DNA of 9,389 bases from Dehalococcoidia bacterium (lineage in GTDB: Bacteria; Chloroflexota; Dehalococcoidia; JACVQG01; JAHKAY01). Numbering within the stretch: the first letter of the stretch is position 1; each line of letters begins with the position of its first letter. The DNA is taken from assembly GCA_030744635.1 (NCBI GenBank), contig JASLQE010000353.1:1-9389 (forward strand), written 5' to 3'. Under the pieces are notes generated by a model. The model worked only from the letters and a program-made list of their open reading frames with translations, was not told where the DNA came from and made no database searches. The translations under genes were made by a program, and so were the position numbers. Shown here piece by piece: positions 7,741-9,389 of this stretch.

Positions 7741-7808
7741 TAAAAAACCCCTCGCCGGCCTCCGACAAGGGGCACATAATGACCGTATGGGGTATCAGAC
7801 TGGCTCAT
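7740..7808 (-). CDS. pyr leader peptide ORF (22 codons)
   Basis: An ATG at 7808 follows a strong Shine-Dalgarno (AAGGGAGG, 7821-7814) with 5-nt spacing. The reading frame runs 22 codons, beginning MSQSDTPYGH and ending GGRRGVF. Its TAA (7742-7740) shares one base with the pyrR ATG (TAATG), an arrangement that favours reinitiation. The ORF crosses the whole terminator hairpin and its T-tract, so a translating ribosome would prevent or melt that hairpin. Its ribosome-binding site overlaps both the PyrR-hairpin base and the antiterminator. The peptide has no membrane segment or recognisable motif and is probably a cis-acting translated leader. Expression is inferred, not shown. Confidence 0.7.
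   Translation of the reverse strand: MSQSDTPYGHYVPLVGGRRGVF
7742..7772 (-). terminator. pyr attenuator (intrinsic terminator before pyrR)
   Basis: On the minus strand CCCCTTGTCGG (7772-7762) pairs with CCGGCGAGGGG (7758-7748) around an AGG loop, giving 11 bp with two G-U pairs. Six Ts (7747-7742) follow. The hairpin ends one base before the pyrR ATG and embeds the pyrR Shine-Dalgarno in its 3' arm. It is the 'off' structure of the PyrR switch. Confidence 0.93.
7748..7753 (-). promoter_or_regulatory. pyrR ribosome-binding site buried in terminator stem
   Basis: GAGGGG lies seven bases (TTTTTTA) before the pyrR ATG and is the last part of the terminator 3' arm. When the terminator hairpin forms on a read-through transcript, this site is paired. 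When the antiterminator forms, or a leader ribosome passes, it is free. Confidence 0.75.
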
Positions 7809-7826
7809 CTTAGCCTCCCTTATCAG
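7762..7826 (-). promoter_or_regulatory. Antiterminator helix of the pyr leader
   Basis: CTGATAAGGG (7826-7817) can pair at all ten positions, with two G-U pairs, with CCCTTGTCGG (7771-7762). The first strand overlaps the 3' arm of the PyrR-binding hairpin and the second is the 5' arm of the terminator. The helix is therefore incompatible with both, as required of an antiterminator. The pairing is read directly from sequence; relative stability was not computed. Confidence 0.8.
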
Positions 7827-7848
7827 CCTCTCCGGACTGACTTAAAGG
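7818..7848 (-). promoter_or_regulatory. PyrR RNA-binding hairpin (anti-antiterminator)
   Basis: TCAGTC (7840-7835) pairs with GGCTGA (7828-7823) around the hexaloop CGGAGA (7834-7829). This fits the PyrR binding-loop consensus, terminal loop CNGNGA, known from Bacillus. A lower stem CCTT (7848-7845) with AAGG (7821-7818) encloses an asymmetric purine-containing internal loop (TAAG opposite T), also expected of PyrR sites. Binding would block the antiterminator and cover the start of the leader Shine-Dalgarno. Confidence 0.92.
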
Positions 7849-7864
7849 ACCCACCTTCTATTAG

Positions 7865-7893
7865 ACTTTACCACAATCCCGTCCTTTTTTCAA
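7865..7893 (-). promoter_or_regulatory. Sigma70-type promoter of the pyr operon
   Basis: The -35 box TTGAAA (7893-7888, 5 of 6 consensus) and -10 box TAAAGT (7870-7865, 4 of 6) are separated by 17 bp. Initiation is expected near 7858, leaving about 10 nt before the PyrR-hairpin base stem. It is the only good promoter between the transposase remnant and pyrR and lies in an AT-richer patch. Confidence 0.78.
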
Positions 7894-7896
7894 GAA

Positions 7897-8081
7897 GGCG
7901 AATTGACTCATAACAAAAGTTACCGAAGGAAGATGGTATCGTTGCCGCAAAATAAGTGTTACCCATAGAGGGGAGTATGACACGAGGCAGCATACGAGAA
8001 TACACCGAGGCTGCTATCTTAGAGCTACGGAGAAGGAGAAGGCATCGAAGCTTGCCGAAAGCCTATTGAGTCAGAATTGCC
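7897..8081. repeat. Possible end repeats around the transposase remnant
   Basis: AATTGACTCA (7901-7910) is matched in inverted orientation by TGAGTCA-G-AATT (8067-8078), followed by GCC on each outer side. Inside the left end, AAAAGTTACC (7915-7924) and AATAAGTGTTACCC (7951-7964) are imperfect direct copies of a GTTACC motif. Together they could mark the ends of a MITE-like, internally deleted insertion of about 185 bp. TGACTCA is itself nearly palindromic, so chance matches are easier than length suggests, and I see no clear target duplication. Confidence 0.3.
7977..8080 (+). pseudogene. Decayed N-terminus of a DDE-type transposase
   Basis: On the plus strand, a GAGGGG Shine-Dalgarno precedes ATG 7977 and the frame reads MTRGSIREYTEA. 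The family-like sequence then continues one frame over, as CYLRATEKEKASKLAE from about 8012. Joined, these resemble the start of integrase-core transposases that I recall beginning 'MTRGSIREY.EA...RYLRA.KKEKGKILDEF'. The unshifted frame stops at 8067. A 1-nt indel near 8010-8014 and loss of everything past about 35 residues make it a dead fragment. The identification is from memory of the family start and covers a short stretch; a protein search with the joined frames would decide it. Confidence 0.55.
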
Positions 8082-8100
8082 AAAAACCGGAAGCTTCGGT
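8082..8100 (-). terminator. Weak terminator after the Fe-S protein gene
   Basis: Eleven bases after the stop of the upstream gene, ACCG (8100-8097) and CGGT (8089-8086) form a short stem around AAGCTTC, followed on the minus strand by a run of five Ts (8086-8082, the first shared with the stem). The stem is only 4 bp, so termination would be inefficient, but position and T-run fit. Confidence 0.35.
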
Positions 8101-8110
8101 TTAATCAAAG

Positions 8111-8920
8111 CTACAAGCTGCGTTGCCCCAGTGGGGGGCAGGCACGGGTGCAGTGGGTGCACCCGTAGTTCAGGTAGCCGTGCAAATTCTGGAGCTTATT
8201 GATAAAGCTGGCGCTCCTCAACATCGCCTTGCGTTCCTCGTTCCCCGGCTGGTCAAGCAGCTCAACTAGGAACCGCATCAGGTGCCCGGGGTCATGGCCC
8301 TGGCTGTTGCGCACGCAGCGGTGGGAGATGGTCTTGCCGTCCTCGGTGAAGGCATTGCCCGGGCAGGCGTCCACGCAGGGGAAGGAGCAGGTCTGACACG
8401 GGTTGTAGTCCCCCACCGTGGGGGCATCGGTCTCCACATCCAAGCTGGTCAGCAGCCCCAGAAACCACTGGCGGGGTCCGTACTGGGGCGTAAGGGCCAG
8501 GGTATTCCGCCCCCATACCGCCAGTCCGGACTGCACGGCGGCATGGCGCAGCGATACCATACCCCTGGGCATACGGTAGCTGTCCTCATCCATCTCAAAG
8601 GGGCGGTGGAGGGGCACCATGAAGGTCCGCCCGCCGTAGCCGTCCTCCAGCGACTTGGCCAGTATATACCCCGCACGGATGGCCGTGGCCTCCGGAGCAT
8701 ACATGTAGCTGTGCATGTGGCTCCAGGCATCGGTGTCGAAAGCGCCGTAGAGATGCCGGAAGACCAGGATGACAAGTGACCGGGAATCCGTCAGCCAGTT
8801 GCGGGGGTCTGGGGAGTTGGGGCTATGGTAATCACGGAGGTTCAGGAAGCCCACCAAGTCGGCCCCCAGGCTCCTGGCCCGCTCCCTTATCTCATCCTTG
8901 TCCCCAGACCGGAGAGCCAT
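8111..8920 (-). CDS. QueG/reductive-dehalogenase-like protein with two [4Fe-4S] clusters
   Basis: The 269-residue protein resembles the region shared by epoxyqueuosine reductase (QueG) and reductive dehalogenases. The block LRHAAVQSGLAVWGRNTLALTP followed by YGPRQWFLG (124-154) matches their 'AGLG.IG.N.LL..P.YG....LG' segment. Eight cysteines follow: C175, C178, C182 and C186 (CQTCSFPCVDACP), C202, then C254, C257 and C261 (CTHCTRACP), enough for two [4Fe-4S] clusters. It lacks the C-terminal repeats of QueG, and my alignment puts Arg or Gly where QueG has its catalytic Asp, so it is probably not QueG. There is no Tat signal, unlike respiratory dehalogenases, so it is likely cytoplasmic. The first cysteine group is C-x2-C-x3-C, one residue longer than the usual ferredoxin spacing. 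The ATG at 8920 follows GGGGG and its own strong promoter. Substrate and cobalamin use are unknown. Confidence 0.8.
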   Translation of the reverse strand: MALRSGDKDEIRERARSLGADLVGFLNLRDYHSPNSPDPRNWLTDSRSLVILVFRHLYGAFDTDAWSHMHSYMYAPEATAIRAGYILAKSLEDGYGGRTFMVPLHRPFEMDEDSYRMPRGMVSLRHAAVQSGLAVWGRNTLALTPQYGPRQWFLGLLTSLDVETDAPTVGDYNPCQTCSFPCVDACPGNAFTEDGKTISHRCVRNSQGHDPGHLMRFLVELLDQPGNEERKAMLRSASFINKLQNLHGYLNYGCTHCTRACPPLGQRSL

Positions 8921-8946
8921 GCCTTCCCCCTTCTCTGTCTAGGACT

Positions 8947-8975
8947 ATTGTATTGACCCCCGGCGGCGGTGTCAA
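8947..8975 (-). promoter_or_regulatory. Near-consensus promoter with a dyad filling its spacer
   Basis: TTGACA (8975-8970) and TACAAT (8952-8947) are separated by exactly 17 bp: a perfect -35 box and a 5-of-6 -10 box. TTGACACC (8975-8968) and GGGGTCAA (8960-8953) form a 7-of-8 inverted repeat with a 7-bp centre, placed so that a bound repressor would cover the -35 box and abut the -10 box. The start is expected near 8940, about 20 nt before the ATG at 8920. Confidence 0.8.
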
Positions 8976-8977
8976 AG

Positions 8978-9002
8978 GCCGCTATAGGGGTCGCTTAGCG
9001 GC
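8978..9002 (-). terminator. Hairpin after the GNAT gene
   Basis: GCCGCTA (9002-8996) pairs perfectly with TAGCGGC (8984-8978) over an 11-nt loop, two bases after the GNAT gene stop. Only three Ts follow, and they merge into the -35 box of the next promoter. It may be a weak terminator insulating the Fe-S gene. Confidence 0.4.
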
Positions 9003-9004
9003 TC

Positions 9005-9389
9005 TCACCAGTTCCAGTAGGCCCAGTCCGATGCGGCCATGGAGGCCTCCCGCTCCCACATCAGGGCCGGGCGGGACTCCGAGGCCAGCAGACCGACGAT
9101 GAACGAATCATAGTAACGGCCATCACGAGGAAAGCTCTGTCGCAGCCGGCCCTCTTTGGTGAAGCCCGCCCTCTTGAGCAGCTTGAAAGCCGCCTCGTTG
9201 AACACGGGGATATTGGCCCAGGCCCGGTGCAGGCACAGGCCGTTGAACACCAGGTCCAGGAGGCTGTGGAGCGTGGCCGTTCCATATCCCTGGCGGCAGA
9301 GGTCCCTCCGGCCGATGAGGAAGGACAGCTCCGCCCAGCCTAGGAAGTCCTGCAGCGCGATGTGGGCTTCCCCGATGTGTTCGCCCTCC
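9005..9389 (-). CDS. GNAT-family N-acetyltransferase, N-terminus beyond window
   Basis: The C-terminal 128 residues or so of a GNAT protein are visible and the frame is open to the right edge. The acetyl-CoA binding motif A is present: WAELSFLIGRRDLCRQGYGT, where R-Q-G-Y-G-T is the R/Q-x-x-G-x-G/A loop, followed by the helix LHSLLDLVF. Then come LHRAWANIPVFNEAAFKLLKRAGF and EGRLRQSFPRDGRYYDSFIVGLL, the RimJ/RimL-type pattern in which N..A...L.k.GF..EG.lR is diagnostic. Members acetylate protein N-termini, antibiotics or small metabolites; the substrate cannot be told here. The tail after about residue 105 of the visible part (ALMWEREASMAAS...) is family-atypical. Stop TGA at 9007-9005. Confidence 0.9.
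   Translation of the reverse strand, partial: EGEHIGEAHIALQDFLGWAELSFLIGRRDLCRQGYGTATLHSLLDLVFNGLCLHRAWANIPVFNEAAFKLLKRAGFTKEGRLRQSFPRDGRYYDSFIVGLLASESRPALMWEREASMAASDWAYWNW

Noticed and set aside
7741..7808. Classical amino-acid attenuation leader
   Set aside because: The leader ORF has no run of codons for one amino acid, and the consensus PyrR hairpin explains sensing; the ORF more likely acts by ribosome passage.
7977..8069. Intact 30-codon plus-strand ORF ending in an Arg-rich stretch
   Set aside because: The Arg-rich tail (LRRRRRHRS) appears only because of the frameshift; the adjacent frame carries the family-like sequence, so it is better treated as a broken transposase than a small basic protein.
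8282..8779. Plus-strand open frame of 165 codons opposite the Fe-S protein
   Set aside because: It is antisense to a gene with clear cysteine motifs; the translation has no recognisable domain and there is no convincing ribosome-binding site.
1..9389. CRISPR arrays, tRNA or rRNA genes
   Set aside because: I saw no regularly spaced direct repeats and no cloverleaf or rRNA-like stretches on either strand; the only repeats are short dyads.

Overview
This 9.4-kb window is from a GC-rich bacterium (about 65-70% GC in the core genes). Almost all coding is on the minus strand, so the window is best read from high coordinates to low. The main content is a de novo pyrimidine operon: pyrR - pyrB - pyrC - carA - (EVE-domain gene) - (small nucleotidyltransferase gene) - carB. 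Together these encode the path from glutamine, bicarbonate and aspartate to dihydroorotate, plus its UMP/UTP-sensing regulator. The lineage is not fixed by the sequence. The gene style, a short QueG/reductive-dehalogenase-like Fe-S protein and a decayed transposase of a type I associate with Chloroflexota make a Dehalococcoidia-like member of that phylum my best guess, with low to moderate confidence.

Layout from right to left. At 9389-9005 is the C-terminal part of a GNAT acetyltransferase, cut by the window edge. A hairpin at 9002-8978 follows it, then a near-consensus promoter (TTGACA, 17 bp, TACAAT) with a dyad filling its spacer. That promoter drives an 8-cysteine [4Fe-4S] protein (8920-8111). 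The AT-rich gap 8110-7741 holds three things: a weak terminator, the broken N-terminus of a plus-strand transposase, and the pyr control region.

The pyr control region (7893-7740) is the most interesting part. A sigma70-type promoter precedes a textbook PyrR RNA-binding hairpin with hexaloop CGGAGA, which fits the CNGNGA consensus. A 10-bp antiterminator helix and an 11-bp terminator with six Ts compete for the same bases. Threaded through these structures is a 22-codon leader ORF with a strong Shine-Dalgarno. Its stop codon overlaps the pyrR start as TAATG, and the Shine-Dalgarno of pyrR itself lies in the 3' arm of the terminator. Control could therefore act on transcription, leader translation and pyrR translation together.

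Downstream, pyrR, pyrB, pyrC, carA and the EVE gene are coupled by 4-nt overlaps or a 1-nt gap. A 176-bp spacer full of dyads then precedes a small nucleotidyltransferase gene at about 49% GC, followed by carB with a TTG start, which runs off the left edge. The two carbamoyl-phosphate synthase subunits are thus separated by two genes with no known pyrimidine role, one of which looks acquired.
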